Source: Gammaproteobacteria bacterium HGW-Gammaproteobacteria-3 (GTDB lineage Bacteria > Pseudomonadota > Gammaproteobacteria > Methylococcales > Methylomonadaceae). Taken from it: a DNA stretch of 54,567 nt. Below, piece after piece: positions 34,943 to 44,317 of the stretch (positions within the stretch are counted from its first letter, which is position 1; the number at the start of each line of letters is the position of its first letter). The stretch is from contig PGZD01000009.1 of NCBI GenBank assembly GCA_002843155.1, positions 1 through 54,567 on the forward strand, written 5' to 3'. The notes under the pieces are model-generated. The model was not told where the DNA came from, ran no database searches, and was given only the letters and a program-made list of their open reading frames with translations. The translations under genes and the position numbers were made by a program.

Positions 34943-36025
34943 CTACACCAGCGTTGGGTAATCCGTATAGCCTTGCGCGGTACCGCCATAAAAACTATCC
35001 GGGTCGGGCGTGTTCAGTGCCGCACCGGTTTTAAATCTCGACACCAGATCGGGATTAGCGATAAAAAGCTTGCCAAACGCCACCAGATCGCAACGCCCGG
35101 CCGCTATGGCCGCATCCGCGCTGGCCGCGTCATAGCCGCCGTTAGCGATATAAGGCCCTTTGAATTGATTTTTTAAAGCGACGAAATCAAAATCGTCGTC
35201 ATCGGCTCCCGCCGCCATGCGTTCGACAATATGCAGATAAGCCAATCCGAACCGATTGAGTTGCTCCGCTACATAATTGAAATGTTGTTGCGGAGCGCTG
35301 TCGGACATACTGTTAAAGGCATTGATCGGCGACAGGCGAACACCGGTTTTGTCGGCTCCCATGACTTCGACCACGGCTTCGATCACTTCCAGAAGCAAAC
35401 GCGCACGATTTTCGATACAGCCGCCGTAAGCATCGGTGCGATGATTGCTACCGTCACGCAAAAACTGATCCAGCAGATAACCGTTGGCGGCATGAATTTC
35501 AACGCCGTCGAAACCTGCGGCCAAAGCGTTGCTGGCCGCCGTCCGGTACTGTCCGATAATGCCCGGAATTTCATCCGGAGCCAGCGCGCGTGGCGTTACC
35601 AAAGGCTTGAAACCTTGTTCAGTAAAAGCCTCCCCTTCCGCTTTGATGGCGGACGGCGCTACCGGCAACGCGCCATCCGGTTGCAGGTCGGGGTGAGAAA
35701 TACGGCCGACATGCCATAATTGCAAAAAAATCAAACCGCCCGCGCCATGAACCGCATCGGTGACCAAGCGCCAGCCTTGTATTTGTGCGGCGCTGTAAAT
35801 GCCGGGCGTATAGGCATAACCTTTGCCTTGCGGCGATATTTGGGTCGCCTCGGCAATAATCAGTCCGGCGCTGGCGCGCTGTTGATAATAGTCGGCATTC
35901 AATGCCCAGGGAATGTCGCCCGGTTGCTTGGAGCGGCAGCGGGTCAGCGGCGCCATGATGATACGGTTAGGCAAGGTATAACGGCCGACGGTTACCGGTT
36001 TAAATAAAGCGTTTGCAATTTGCAT
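34943..36025 (-). CDS. Old yellow enzyme family alkene reductase
   Basis: 360 aa. FMN-dependent TIM barrel of the NemA/OYE type. LPNRIIMAPLTRCRS opens it, FLQLWHVGRISHP and GFDGVEIHAANGYLLDQFL hold the FMN and substrate (His-Ala-Asn) residues, and RTDAYGGCIENRARLLLEV and GRCDLVAFGKLFIANPDL are classic. It reduces activated alkenes or nitro esters with NAD(P)H. Named nemA in some genomes; exact substrate not determined by sequence. Confidence 0.92.
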   Translation of the reverse strand: MQIANALFKPVTVGRYTLPNRIIMAPLTRCRSKQPGDIPWALNADYYQQRASAGLIIAEATQISPQGKGYAYTPGIYSAAQIQGWRLVTDAVHGAGGLIFLQLWHVGRISHPDLQPDGALPVAPSAIKAEGEAFTEQGFKPLVTPRALAPDEIPGIIGQYRTAASNALAAGFDGVEIHAANGYLLDQFLRDGSNHRTDAYGGCIENRARLLLEVIEAVVEVMGADKTGVRLSPINAFNSMSDSAPQQHFNYVAEQLNRFGLAYLHIVERMAAGADDDDFDFVALKNQFKGPYIANGGYDAASADAAIAAGRCDLVAFGKLFIANPDLVSRFKTGAALNTPDPDSFYGGTAQGYTDYPTLV

Positions 36026-36140
36026 CGTTGAATCCTTGAATTCAGGTTACGGATAGAGGGAAACGAGCGATTAATTTAACACAGGCTTTTTATACTTATC
36101 ACACATGAAGTTTTGACATCGGGATATGGGTCGGAGTCAC

Positions 36141-36192
36141 AGCCTCATCAAACGTTAGGGACGGGGTTATAAACCTCGTCCCGCGTGAGGCT
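36141..36192. repeat. Nested inverted repeat
   Basis: An outer pair AGCCTCA / TGAGGCT encloses an inner hairpin GGGACGGGGTT / AACCTCGTCCC with a 3-base loop (one mismatch). It lies in the 195-base gap between the ampD and OYE genes. It has no T-run on either strand, so a terminator is not clear. Confidence 0.6.
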
Positions 36193-36220
36193 TTGACGGA
36201 TGCGCTATCGCTTAACCGCC

Positions 36221-36778
36221 CTACGCCGTTTTGTTTTCAGCCAGCAAATCAAATAATTTTGCCCAATCAAACGCGATACCGGGGTCGGTTTTACGGCCGG
36301 GCGCAATATCGCTGTGACCGGTAAGAGTATCTTTTGATAACAACGGATACTGTTCAAACAAGCAGGTAATGACGGCGGCTAATTGCCGGTACTGTATTTC
36401 AGTGTAAGGCACCGTTTCCGTCCCTTCCAGTTCGATGCCGATCGAAAAATCGTTACAGTGGCTGCGTCCCTGATATAACGATGGCCCGGCATGCCAGGCG
36501 CGTTTGTCGAACGGCACATATTGGATGATTTCGCCACTGCGTCGAATCAATACATGCGCCGATACCTTGATTTGATGAATAGTCTCAAAATAGGGATGTT
36601 CAGCAGGATTTAACTGATTGGCAAACAACCGGTCGATGTAATCTGCGCCGAATTCATTGGGCGGCAGGCTGATGCAATGCAGCACCAGCAAGGCGATATC
36701 GCCGGGGTCGGGCCGTTCATCGAAATTGGGGGAAAAGCCGTGTTTGATACCGGTGAGTTTGTGATTTATGATCTGCAT
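36221..36778 (-). CDS. ampD: 1,6-anhydro-N-acetylmuramyl-L-alanine amidase AmpD
   Basis: 185 aa from the ATG at 36778 (MQIINHKLTG), preferred over an upstream in-frame start that would overlap the divergent nadC start. AmpD cleaves anhydro-muropeptides during cell-wall recycling. The zinc ligands appear as LVLHCISLPP (His), and TGHSDIAPGRKTDPG (His and Asp); RAWHAGPS is also conserved. Cytoplasmic, no signal peptide. The nadC start lies 34 bases away in the other direction. Confidence 0.94.
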   Translation of the reverse strand: MQIINHKLTGIKHGFSPNFDERPDPGDIALLVLHCISLPPNEFGADYIDRLFANQLNPAEHPYFETIHQIKVSAHVLIRRSGEIIQYVPFDKRAWHAGPSLYQGRSHCNDFSIGIELEGTETVPYTEIQYRQLAAVITCLFEQYPLLSKDTLTGHSDIAPGRKTDPGIAFDWAKLFDLLAENKTA

Positions 36779-36811
36779 ACCGCATAACGCTGAACCTTGG
36801 AAGCAAACAGT

Positions 36812-37654
36812 ATGACGCAACAATCCATCATTGACCAGATAGCACAGTTTTTAGCCGAAGATGTGGGCAGCGGCGATATTACCGCAGCCCTGGTTCCGGC
36901 AACGACACGCGCCGAAGCCGAGGTCATTACCCGGGAGGCCTTTGTTTTGTGCGGTCAAGCCTGTTTCGATGCGGTATTCCGATTGCTGGATCGGGACGTG
37001 CATATCAACTGGCTCGCGGACGAAGGCGCCGAGGTCGCCAAAGACACCGTGTTATGCCGCTTGCACGGCCACGCTCGGGGTTTGCTGACCGGTGAGCGCA
37101 CGGCCTTGAATATACTGCAAACATTATCGGCCACCGCCACCGTGACAAAGCGCTATGCCGACGCCGTGGCGGGCACACACTGTAAGGTGCTGGATACGCG
37201 CAAAACCATTCCGGGGCTTAGAAAATTGCAAAAATACGCCGTTGCCGCAGGCGGCGCCGGCAATCATAGAACCGGCCTGTATGACGGTGTTTTGATCAAG
37301 GAAAATCATATTATCGCCGCCGGTTCCATCGCCGCCGCAGTCAAAGCGGCTCGTGCCAACAGCACATCGATACCGGTTGAAGTGGAAGTCGAAACGTTGC
37401 AGGAATTCGAGCAGGCTCTGGCGGCAAAACCCGACCGCATCATGCTCGACAATTTCAGCCTGGAACAATTACGGACGGCGGTCAAACTCAACCAGGGCGC
37501 GGTTGAACTGGAAGCTTCGGGCAATATTGAACTGGCTACGCTGAAAAACGTCGCCGCAACCGGGGTCGATTTTATTTCCATCGGCGCCTTGACCAAAAAT
37601 ATCCAGGCCGTCGATTTATCGATGCGCATCACTCTGGTGCATCGGCATGACTGA
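36812..37654 (+). CDS. nadC: Nicotinate-nucleotide pyrophosphorylase
   Basis: 280 aa from the ATG at 36812 with GGAAG 8 bases before it. Makes nicotinate mononucleotide from quinolinate and PRPP in NAD synthesis. ALVPATTRAEAEVITRE, GERTALNILQTLSATAT, DTRKTIPGLRKLQKYAVAAG, NHRTGLYDGVLIKENHI and VEVETLQEFEQAL are family landmarks. The stop overlaps the flavin reductase gene by 8 bases. Confidence 0.96.
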   Translation: MTQQSIIDQIAQFLAEDVGSGDITAALVPATTRAEAEVITREAFVLCGQACFDAVFRLLDRDVHINWLADEGAEVAKDTVLCRLHGHARGLLTGERTALNILQTLSATATVTKRYADAVAGTHCKVLDTRKTIPGLRKLQKYAVAAGGAGNHRTGLYDGVLIKENHIIAAGSIAAAVKAARANSTSIPVEVEVETLQEFEQALAAKPDRIMLDNFSLEQLRTAVKLNQGAVELEASGNIELATLKNVAATGVDFISIGALTKNIQAVDLSMRITLVHRHD

Positions 37655-38147
37655 AACCAACCAAAGTTTATTCAAACTGATCAGCCAGGGCGTCTATATT
37701 GTCGGTGTCGGAAACGGCGCACATGGCAATGCCTTTACCGCCGCCTGGGTGATGCCGGTTTCATTCGATCCGCTCATGCTCGCGCTCAGCATCAACCCCG
37801 CGCATCATTCTTATCAACTGCTCAAGACCGGCGGCGTTTGCGCCATCAGTGTCTTGGCCGATAAGCAGTTGTCTGTCGCCGAGCATTTCGGACATTCCGC
37901 ACCCGACAAAATGGCCGGATTCGACTGGCTGAAAGCCAAAACGGGCGCGCCGATACTGACGCAAAGTCTGGCTTATTTTGATTGTGAAGTCAGCCATTTC
38001 AGCCCGGCCGGTGACCACCATCTCGCGGTGTGCCGGGTCGTCGAATCTGACCGCCTCAATCCGGGTCAACCTCTGCTATACATCGCAACCGGCAATATGG
38101 ACAAAATCTCAGAAAGCACCGGTAAAACCGAAAAGTTGAAACCCTGA
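37647..38147 (+). CDS. Flavin reductase domain protein
   Basis: 166 aa. A flavin reductase-like split beta-barrel (QGVYIVGVGNGAHGNAFTAAWVMPVSFDP and HLAVCRVVES, first stretch split at GNGAHG). Such proteins bind FMN and reduce it with NAD(P)H. Its start lies within the end of nadC, so the two are coupled; whether it relates to NAD synthesis is unknown. Confidence 0.85.
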   Translation: MTETNQSLFKLISQGVYIVGVGNGAHGNAFTAAWVMPVSFDPLMLALSINPAHHSYQLLKTGGVCAISVLADKQLSVAEHFGHSAPDKMAGFDWLKAKTGAPILTQSLAYFDCEVSHFSPAGDHHLAVCRVVESDRLNPGQPLLYIATGNMDKISESTGKTEKLKP

Positions 38148-38300
38148 AGCGATCAAAACGGCTTCGACAACAAGAATGAACAAACCCATCAGTATCGGCC
38201 GGTGTGTTGTAATTTTTAATCCTTTATCTACAATAGTCTTTAACATCGGCAATTAAAGCTGCCCTTCATCGGAATCGTTCCGACACAACCTGCCCAACCT

Positions 38301-39566
38301 ATGCTGCTGATCATCATTCCGATATTCTGGTTGTTACTGACGCTCTTGCTGTTTTTATGGAAACGCGATCTTTTTTTAAAAACCTGGAAAGAACCTTATT
38401 TCAGCGACACGCCCCTACTCATTGAAAGCGATGACTGGGGCCCGGGCGGAGACTTTCATGCTGATCGCTTGAATATACTGTTTGAGACGTTATCCAAACA
38501 TAAAGACAGTATCGGTCGGTGCGCGGTATTGACAGCCGATGTGGTATTGGCGGTGCCGGATACCGGCGCAATCAAAAGCGCCCCGGCCGATCAATATCCT
38601 AGAAAATTACTCGACCGTGATTTCCCGAAAATTTATCGGACTATGCTCCAGGGTATTGCAAACGATGTCTTCGTACCTCAATTACATGGCCTGGAACATC
38701 TGAACGGCGAAGCCTTCGCCAAGCTATGCCAGAGAGAAGACCCCCGCACCGAAAAAGCGCTCGCCGATTCGAATTGGTGGGATTGGGAAACGCTCGACTC
38801 GCCGCTACAGGGACATTATGTCGATGGCAGTTCATTGCCGACCCGGCCGATCACGCCAGCCAAAGCGCAAGAACTCATCACCACCGCCACCGCAACTTTT
38901 GAAAACCTGTTCGGCCAGCCCAGTTTGACGACAGTCGCTCCGTGTTATCTCTGGAACGACGACATCGAATCCGAATGGAGCCGCCATTCGATTCTGGCCA
39001 TACAGACAGCCGGTTACCGTTGCCCCGGAAGAGCGCAGGACGGCCGTTATATTCAGGATAAACCTTTAATTAGAGCCGGTGACGCCAACGCACTCGGTCA
39101 AATTTATCTGGTCAGAAATGTCATGTTTGAACCGGTTGACGGCAAAAACACACCGGAAACCGCTTATCAGGAAGCATTACAAGCCAGACGGCAGGCTTCA
39201 GCGATTACAATTTCGACCCATCGCTATAATTTCACGCGCGACGAAGATGAATTCAAAGCGTCCCTGGCAGGGCTTGACAGTCTCCTGGACAAACTGACCC
39301 GGCATCTGAACCCTACGCGCTTTCTCTCCTCTTGCGAATTGGCCGAAACCTTGCGTCAACCCAGGCAGCCGGTCATCAATCATTTCAATAAAAAAACCTG
39401 GCCGCACGTCAGCCGGGTCATGGGAATCGCTAAATTAAGCCCTTTTTTATACCGGCTTTATTACCGTCATTCCAAACTCGTGACCATCAGTTACCTGAGC
39501 GGCTTGATTGTGCCCGCCTGGCTGATTTGCCAAACCCTAAACCGGTTAAACCCTGTCAAGTCATGA
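38301..39566 (+). CDS. Polysaccharide deacetylase-like membrane protein
   Basis: 421 aa. An N-terminal transmembrane helix (LLIIIPIFWLLLTLLLFLW), then a NodB-like barrel candidate with LIESDDWGPGGDFHADR, whose paired Asp resemble the metal-binding Asp-Asp of the family, VPQLHGLEH (His pair) and ITISTHRYNF (His near the C-terminal end). Another hydrophobic segment lies near residues 390-415 (LVTISYLSGLIVPAWLI). The GlcNAc deacetylase activity is inferred and the motifs are loose. First gene of the glycan locus; its stop overlaps the next ATG. Confidence 0.7.
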   Translation: MLLIIIPIFWLLLTLLLFLWKRDLFLKTWKEPYFSDTPLLIESDDWGPGGDFHADRLNILFETLSKHKDSIGRCAVLTADVVLAVPDTGAIKSAPADQYPRKLLDRDFPKIYRTMLQGIANDVFVPQLHGLEHLNGEAFAKLCQREDPRTEKALADSNWWDWETLDSPLQGHYVDGSSLPTRPITPAKAQELITTATATFENLFGQPSLTTVAPCYLWNDDIESEWSRHSILAIQTAGYRCPGRAQDGRYIQDKPLIRAGDANALGQIYLVRNVMFEPVDGKNTPETAYQEALQARRQASAITISTHRYNFTRDEDEFKASLAGLDSLLDKLTRHLNPTRFLSSCELAETLRQPRQPVINHFNKKTWPHVSRVMGIAKLSPFLYRLYYRHSKLVTISYLSGLIVPAWLICQTLNRLNPVKS

Positions 39567-40537
39567 ATATCAGTGCTGTCATACCCGCTTATAACAGCGC
39601 CGGATTTATCGCCGATGCCGTCCGGAGCATTCTTGCACAAACCAGCCCCGTCACCGAAATCATTATCGTCGATGATGGCTCAACCGATAACACCCAGCAA
39701 ATCGCAGGCGCCCTGCCCGGCCCAATCATTTATATCAAACAGCAGAATCAGGGGCCCTCGGCCGCCAGAAACGCCGGAATCAATGCCGCAAAAAGCGAAT
39801 GGATCGCTTTTCTCGATGCCGACGACCAGTGGACGCCGGACAAAATCGATAAACAACTCAAACGACTGCAAAAAAAACCCGAACTTGTGCTGATCGCCGG
39901 TGATATGGCGGAAATCGACAATCACGACCAGGTAATCACCCCATCGGTACTGGACAAACATCATTTACTGAACAAGTTTCAAGCGCTCCAGGATCAAGCC
40001 ATCCCCAACGCGCTGGCCGAACTGGTGACGAAAAACTTCATTCCCACCGGCACCGTACTGGTCAAAAAATCGGCCCTCATCGAAGCCGGTTTATTCAATC
40101 AAGCGCTACGTTTCGGCGAAGACCTGGAATTATGGGCTAAAATTGCCGCGAAACATCCGATCGCCTGCTTGCCCGAAATATTGATGCTGCGCCGTCAACA
40201 CGGCAATAATGCGACCCAACTGACCGCGCCGTTGCTCACCGACCTGGTCAAAGTCATGCAATCGATCAAAAGCACCGCCACAACAGCATTGGCGGCTCAG
40301 CATATCGATGCCGACCGGCTCGTTGCCGACGCCTATGCCAACCTCGGTTATTGGCATTTCACCGAATACGAATCAACAAAAGCGCGTCAGGCTTTTGCGG
40401 CCAGCTTCAAACAAAAACCGAATAAACGCGCCCTGCTCTATGGCTTGAGTTGCCTGTTACCCGTAAAATTGATCCAAGCGCTACGCGCCGTTAAAAACAG
40501 GCCGGGGGTAACGTCCTTGCAAGCCAACATGAAATAA
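39563..40537 (+). CDS. GT2 family glycosyltransferase
   Basis: 324 aa from the ATG at 39563, which overlaps the previous stop as ATGA. GT-A fold: SAVIPAYNSAGFIADAVRSI, VDDGSTDNT, QGPSAARNAGI and AFLDADDQWTPDKI (the DxD-like metal site). A C-terminal domain follows, with GEDLELWAKIA. It transfers a sugar from a nucleotide donor during glycan assembly at the cytoplasmic face. Acceptor and donor unknown. Confidence 0.92.
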   Translation: MNISAVIPAYNSAGFIADAVRSILAQTSPVTEIIIVDDGSTDNTQQIAGALPGPIIYIKQQNQGPSAARNAGINAAKSEWIAFLDADDQWTPDKIDKQLKRLQKKPELVLIAGDMAEIDNHDQVITPSVLDKHHLLNKFQALQDQAIPNALAELVTKNFIPTGTVLVKKSALIEAGLFNQALRFGEDLELWAKIAAKHPIACLPEILMLRRQHGNNATQLTAPLLTDLVKVMQSIKSTATTALAAQHIDADRLVADAYANLGYWHFTEYESTKARQAFAASFKQKPNKRALLYGLSCLLPVKLIQALRAVKNRPGVTSLQANMK

Positions 40538-40549
40538 GAGACCCCAAAC

Positions 40550-41773
40550 ATGTCAATCCTTAATGCCCCCAAACGCATTCTCTACATAGAAAACGGCATC
40601 GGCTATGGCGGTGCCATCATCTGCCTGCGGCACCTGGTCAGAAACCTGGACCGTTCAAAATACACCCCGCTGGTGGTTACCGGAAGAAACGGCCCTCATT
40701 ACCGGGAAATCGCCGAAGAAGCACAATGGCGACATATCCCGGATCGCCATATCGACATCGTCGGCGCGCATCGAAAAATCGATCCATTGAAATGGCCCGA
40801 TAAAATCCCGGGCTTGCGCTTCATCATCAACCAGATTCTTGCCCGAACCGACGATATAGCGAACTTCCTGCCCTTTTTTATCCGATTGCTCTACACCGCC
40901 AAAAAATTTAAAGCCGACTTGATTCATGCCAATAACGAACCGCTGTGTAACCGGGCGGCCTTGATGGTTGGTAAGGTGTTAAATATACCGGTCGTCTGCC
41001 ATGTCCGTGGCAATCAAGACGGCTCCCGGTTGATGCAATGGGCCTACAGTCTTCCCGACCGATTAATTTCGGTATCGCACTGGGTCGCCAGAAATATACA
41101 GGAAAAACTGGCAATTCCGGCCGACACCATCGATGTCATTTATGACGGCATAGAGCTGGAAAAGCTGGATATTAATGCCGACGGTAACGCCTTCAGAAGC
41201 AGGCACAACATCGCTGAAAACGATTTTGCAGTAGGGCTGATTGGTCTGTTGATTCCCTGGAAAGGCCAGGAAATTTTTCTCGATGCCGCTAAAATACTCA
41301 AGCCGAAAATTCCCCATCTAAAAATGCTGATCGTAGGCGGCACCCCGGACGAATGCAAATCTTATGAAGCACTGTTAAGGCAACGCGTCATCGGGGAGCG
41401 ACTTGAAGACACCGTAATCTTTACCGGCCATATCGCTAAAATGGAGCCCGTCTACAACGGACTCGATGTGGTCGTATCGGCTTCGACAAGCCCCGAACCT
41501 CTCGGTACGGTCGTCATCGAAGCCCTGGCCATGGGCAGGCCGTTAATAGGCCCTCATCACGGCGGCGCGGCAGAAATGATGCAGCACGACAAAACCGGCC
41601 TGCTGTTTACGCCCAAAGATGCGGCTTCCCTGGCGGAACAAATCGAAAAATACTATAACAACGCCCAACTGCGTAACACGCTGGGCAACAATGCCCGCCA
41701 ACATGCGTTGAGAACTTTTGCGGTAAGCACCCATGCCGAGAAAATCCAGACAGTCTATGAAAGCCTGTTGTAA
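40550..41773 (+). CDS. GT4 family glycosyltransferase
   Basis: 407 aa. GT-B fold: an N-terminal GYGGAIICLRHLVRNL loop and a C-terminal donor-binding domain with VGLIGLLIPWKGQEIFLDAAKIL (split), FTGHI and SPEPLGTVVIEALAMGRPLIGP, where EPLGTVVIEA is the GT4 EX7E-type motif. A retaining enzyme. It is 12 bases after the GT2 gene, clearly in the same operon. Confidence 0.93.
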   Translation: MSILNAPKRILYIENGIGYGGAIICLRHLVRNLDRSKYTPLVVTGRNGPHYREIAEEAQWRHIPDRHIDIVGAHRKIDPLKWPDKIPGLRFIINQILARTDDIANFLPFFIRLLYTAKKFKADLIHANNEPLCNRAALMVGKVLNIPVVCHVRGNQDGSRLMQWAYSLPDRLISVSHWVARNIQEKLAIPADTIDVIYDGIELEKLDINADGNAFRSRHNIAENDFAVGLIGLLIPWKGQEIFLDAAKILKPKIPHLKMLIVGGTPDECKSYEALLRQRVIGERLEDTVIFTGHIAKMEPVYNGLDVVVSASTSPEPLGTVVIEALAMGRPLIGPHHGGAAEMMQHDKTGLLFTPKDAASLAEQIEKYYNNAQLRNTLGNNARQHALRTFAVSTHAEKIQTVYESLL

Positions 41774-41928
41774 GGGTTTAGTAGCTACGAAAAAACAATC
41801 ATTACTGCCCAAAAATATCTTAAACGTATTAAAATTTAAATCGATCGAACAATCTCAAAATACAAGCTGAAATAGAGAAAACTATTTCAGCATATACAGA
41901 AACATAACATCATCATCCGCAACACACC

Positions 41929-42609
41929 ATGAAAATAAAAGAACTCATTCCCTGGCGCATCCGCAATTACTGCAACAATCTATTGGAAAATAAAATTCGT
42001 CAAAAATCTCATAGACTCTATAAATTTCTTAAATTTGGCCGCACAAACATCAATACACCGGATTACTGGAATAATCAATGGGCAAACGATTCCGTCCAGA
42101 GAAATTATGACAAGTTGTTCGCCCTCATCCTTGAACAAATCCCACCCGACGCAAAAGTTTTGGATGTGGGCTGCGGCGTAGGGCGCCTCAGCAAATTGAT
42201 AAAACAACAGCGTAACGCCGACCTGACGTGCCTGGATTTTTCAGAATGGGCCTTGGCGCAACTGCAACAGGAAGGTTTCAAGACCGTTTGCAGCGCATTG
42301 CCCAATATACCCTTACCGGACAACCGTTTCGACATAGCGGTCGCAACGGAAGTTTTCGAACATCTCGATTATCCCGAAAAAACCATTGCGCAAATGGTTC
42401 GCGTGGTGAAACCGGGCGGAATCGTCATGTGCAGCGTCCCCAACGATACACTCCATCCCCACGAAGAACTGGAACATCAACAAATTTACACCGTGGAAAA
42501 AATCACCACCATCCTGTCAAAATACGGCGATAAAATAAAAACAGAAACAGGTGAATTATTTCCCGGTTCTGAACATGAATTTATATTGGGCATTTTAAAA
42601 ACCGATTGA
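41929..42609 (+). CDS. SAM-dependent methyltransferase
   Basis: 226 aa. Class I methyltransferase: VLDVGCGVGRLSKLI is motif I, LTCLDFSEWAL motif II, FDIAVATEVFEHLDYPE motif III/IV and VVKPGGIVMCSVPN motif V. The N-terminal 50 residues are basic and hydrophobic-patchy without a signal peptide. Likely methylates a sugar or lipid carrier intermediate. It is preceded by a 155-base AT-rich gap. Confidence 0.9.
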   Translation: MKIKELIPWRIRNYCNNLLENKIRQKSHRLYKFLKFGRTNINTPDYWNNQWANDSVQRNYDKLFALILEQIPPDAKVLDVGCGVGRLSKLIKQQRNADLTCLDFSEWALAQLQQEGFKTVCSALPNIPLPDNRFDIAVATEVFEHLDYPEKTIAQMVRVVKPGGIVMCSVPNDTLHPHEELEHQQIYTVEKITTILSKYGDKIKTETGELFPGSEHEFILGILKTD

Positions 42610-42634
42610 TATTTCTCACTCAATAGAAAAGCAC

Positions 42635-44095
42635 ATGCAAGCTGGCGCATCAATTCGTAACAATACACTTTGGCTTTTTGCAGGCAACATATCGCAAAGA
42701 ATTCTGGATCTGGTATTCAGTATTATTCTGGCCCGCTTGCTTTTGCCTGCGGATTTCGGATTACTGGTCACGACACAAATTTTCACCGGTGTCGCGGGCT
42801 TCATTGCCGGAGGCGGCATGGGACAAGCCCTGATTCAAGCCAAAGAAATTACCCGAAAACATTTTCATGTGGTGTTCACCCTTCAACTAGGCATCTGCAT
42901 AGCCATTTATTCAAGTTTTTTCTTCTCCGCCCCTTTTATCGCGGCATGGTTTGAGCAGCCAATTTATTCCGATTTACTCCGCGTTTCCGCCTTGAATTTT
43001 CTTATTCGGCCATTCGTGAATATTTCAATGTCAAAACTCAAACGTGAAATGCGCTTCAAATCGGTGTCCATCATCAGCTTGTTGACCCTGATTGTGTCAA
43101 GTTCAACCAGTGTTTTGCTGGCCTTGAACGATTATGGCGTCTGGAGCCTCATTTATGGCGGCCTGATCGGTTCATTGTTTTCATCGCTGTGTTTTATTTT
43201 TTATAGCCGATGTTATCCCATATTTGCTTTTAACAGTAAAATAGCCAAAAGTTTAGGCGCCTACGGGCTTAAATTCTCCCTCAATGACATCATCGAATAC
43301 CTGCGCCTGCAGACACCTAATTTTTTACTCGGCAAATTCATGGGTACTCAAACCGTCGGCCTATTCAACAAAGGCTATAGCCTAAGCGAATATCCTGTCC
43401 GTTTAATTGCCGGTTCCGCTTATCAAACGGTATTTCGCGCTCTGTCTTCCACACAAGAAAACCTTGATCAAAGTAAATATATTTATCTTCGAACCATCAC
43501 GCTCGTATGTGTTTATACTTTTCCTTTTTATATCGGTCTGTTATGGTTGGCTGAGCCTTTTGTAACGACCCTGTATGGAGAAAAATGGCGCCTGGCGGCA
43601 ATACCGCTACAAATATTCTGCATTAGCCAAATGTTAAGCTGTTTTGGTAACGCATCAGGCGCGGTAATGGCCGCTCAAAACATGCTGGGTACCGAAATCA
43701 AAATTCAATCCGTCACGTTTTTGTTAGTTGCGCTGGGTTGCTGGTACGGCATTCAACAAAACGATATTGCCATGGTTGCCTGGGGTATGATTCCCGGGAG
43801 CGTATTTTTATATGCGGGTGTGGCCTATTGCGCCTGTAGACGGCTCAAAGTGACCTTCCTGGAATTTTTAAAAGCCCTCGCCCCGGCTTCATTTTTAAGC
43901 ATACTTCTGGCAATTGCCTTGGCTTTGAGCCAATACGGTTTTACTTATTACGCAATTGGCTTGACACCCATTGGCTACATGCTCAACCTGACCGCTATCG
44001 GCGGCATGACTTATGGCTTGTTTTTCTTGTTTTATCCCATAGCATCGTTAAAAACCGAACGTGATCGCTGGAAGAGAAAGCTACGGATAGCGTGA
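42635..44095 (+). CDS. Wzx/MATE-type oligosaccharide flippase
   Basis: 486 aa with about 12-14 hydrophobic segments. The start (IRNNTLWLFAGNISQRILDLVFSIILARLL, split) and GVAGFIAGGGMGQALIQAKE are typical of WzxC/RfbX-like lipopolysaccharide biosynthesis proteins. It moves lipid-linked glycan units across the inner membrane. Together with an O-antigen-ligase-like protein later, this indicates a Wzx-dependent pathway. Confidence 0.9.
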   Translation: MQAGASIRNNTLWLFAGNISQRILDLVFSIILARLLLPADFGLLVTTQIFTGVAGFIAGGGMGQALIQAKEITRKHFHVVFTLQLGICIAIYSSFFFSAPFIAAWFEQPIYSDLLRVSALNFLIRPFVNISMSKLKREMRFKSVSIISLLTLIVSSSTSVLLALNDYGVWSLIYGGLIGSLFSSLCFIFYSRCYPIFAFNSKIAKSLGAYGLKFSLNDIIEYLRLQTPNFLLGKFMGTQTVGLFNKGYSLSEYPVRLIAGSAYQTVFRALSSTQENLDQSKYIYLRTITLVCVYTFPFYIGLLWLAEPFVTTLYGEKWRLAAIPLQIFCISQMLSCFGNASGAVMAAQNMLGTEIKIQSVTFLLVALGCWYGIQQNDIAMVAWGMIPGSVFLYAGVAYCACRRLKVTFLEFLKALAPASFLSILLAIALALSQYGFTYYAIGLTPIGYMLNLTAIGGMTYGLFFLFYPIASLKTERDRWKRKLRIA

Positions 44096-44179
44096 ACGAA
44101 AAAGTCTTTTTCACCAACGAAACTGCCCATTCCCTTCAGCTTTTCCCTGGTATCACGGTTATTATACCTTTCGCACTTC

Positions 44180-44223
44180 AAATTTCGGCCCCTCACCTAA
44201 CGCTAAGTGAGGAGCCGAATTTT
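44180..44223. repeat. Hairpin with TTCAAATTTCGGC ends, copy A
   Basis: AAATTTCGGC and GCCGAATTTT flank CCTCAC / GTGAGG around a CTAACGCTAA loop. A similar hairpin with the same CAAATTTCGGC start lies at 54034-54074. No T-run, so not a plain terminator. Confidence 0.55.
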
Positions 44224-44317
44224 GATTTACGATGAGTATATTTTGAACAAGTATTTTCCACGAAACCATCTTTAGAACATGTCCGGTTTCCATTAACCCT
44301 GTACACAAAAAAATATC

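Noticed and set aside
36797-36811. TTG start for nadC five codons upstream
   Set aside because: The ATG at 36812 has a well-placed GGAAG site and starts the protein at the family's usual point.
44180-44223. Hairpin as a Rho-independent terminator for the flippase operon
   Set aside because: No T-run follows on the plus strand and a related hairpin sits at 54034, so a repeat is more likely.
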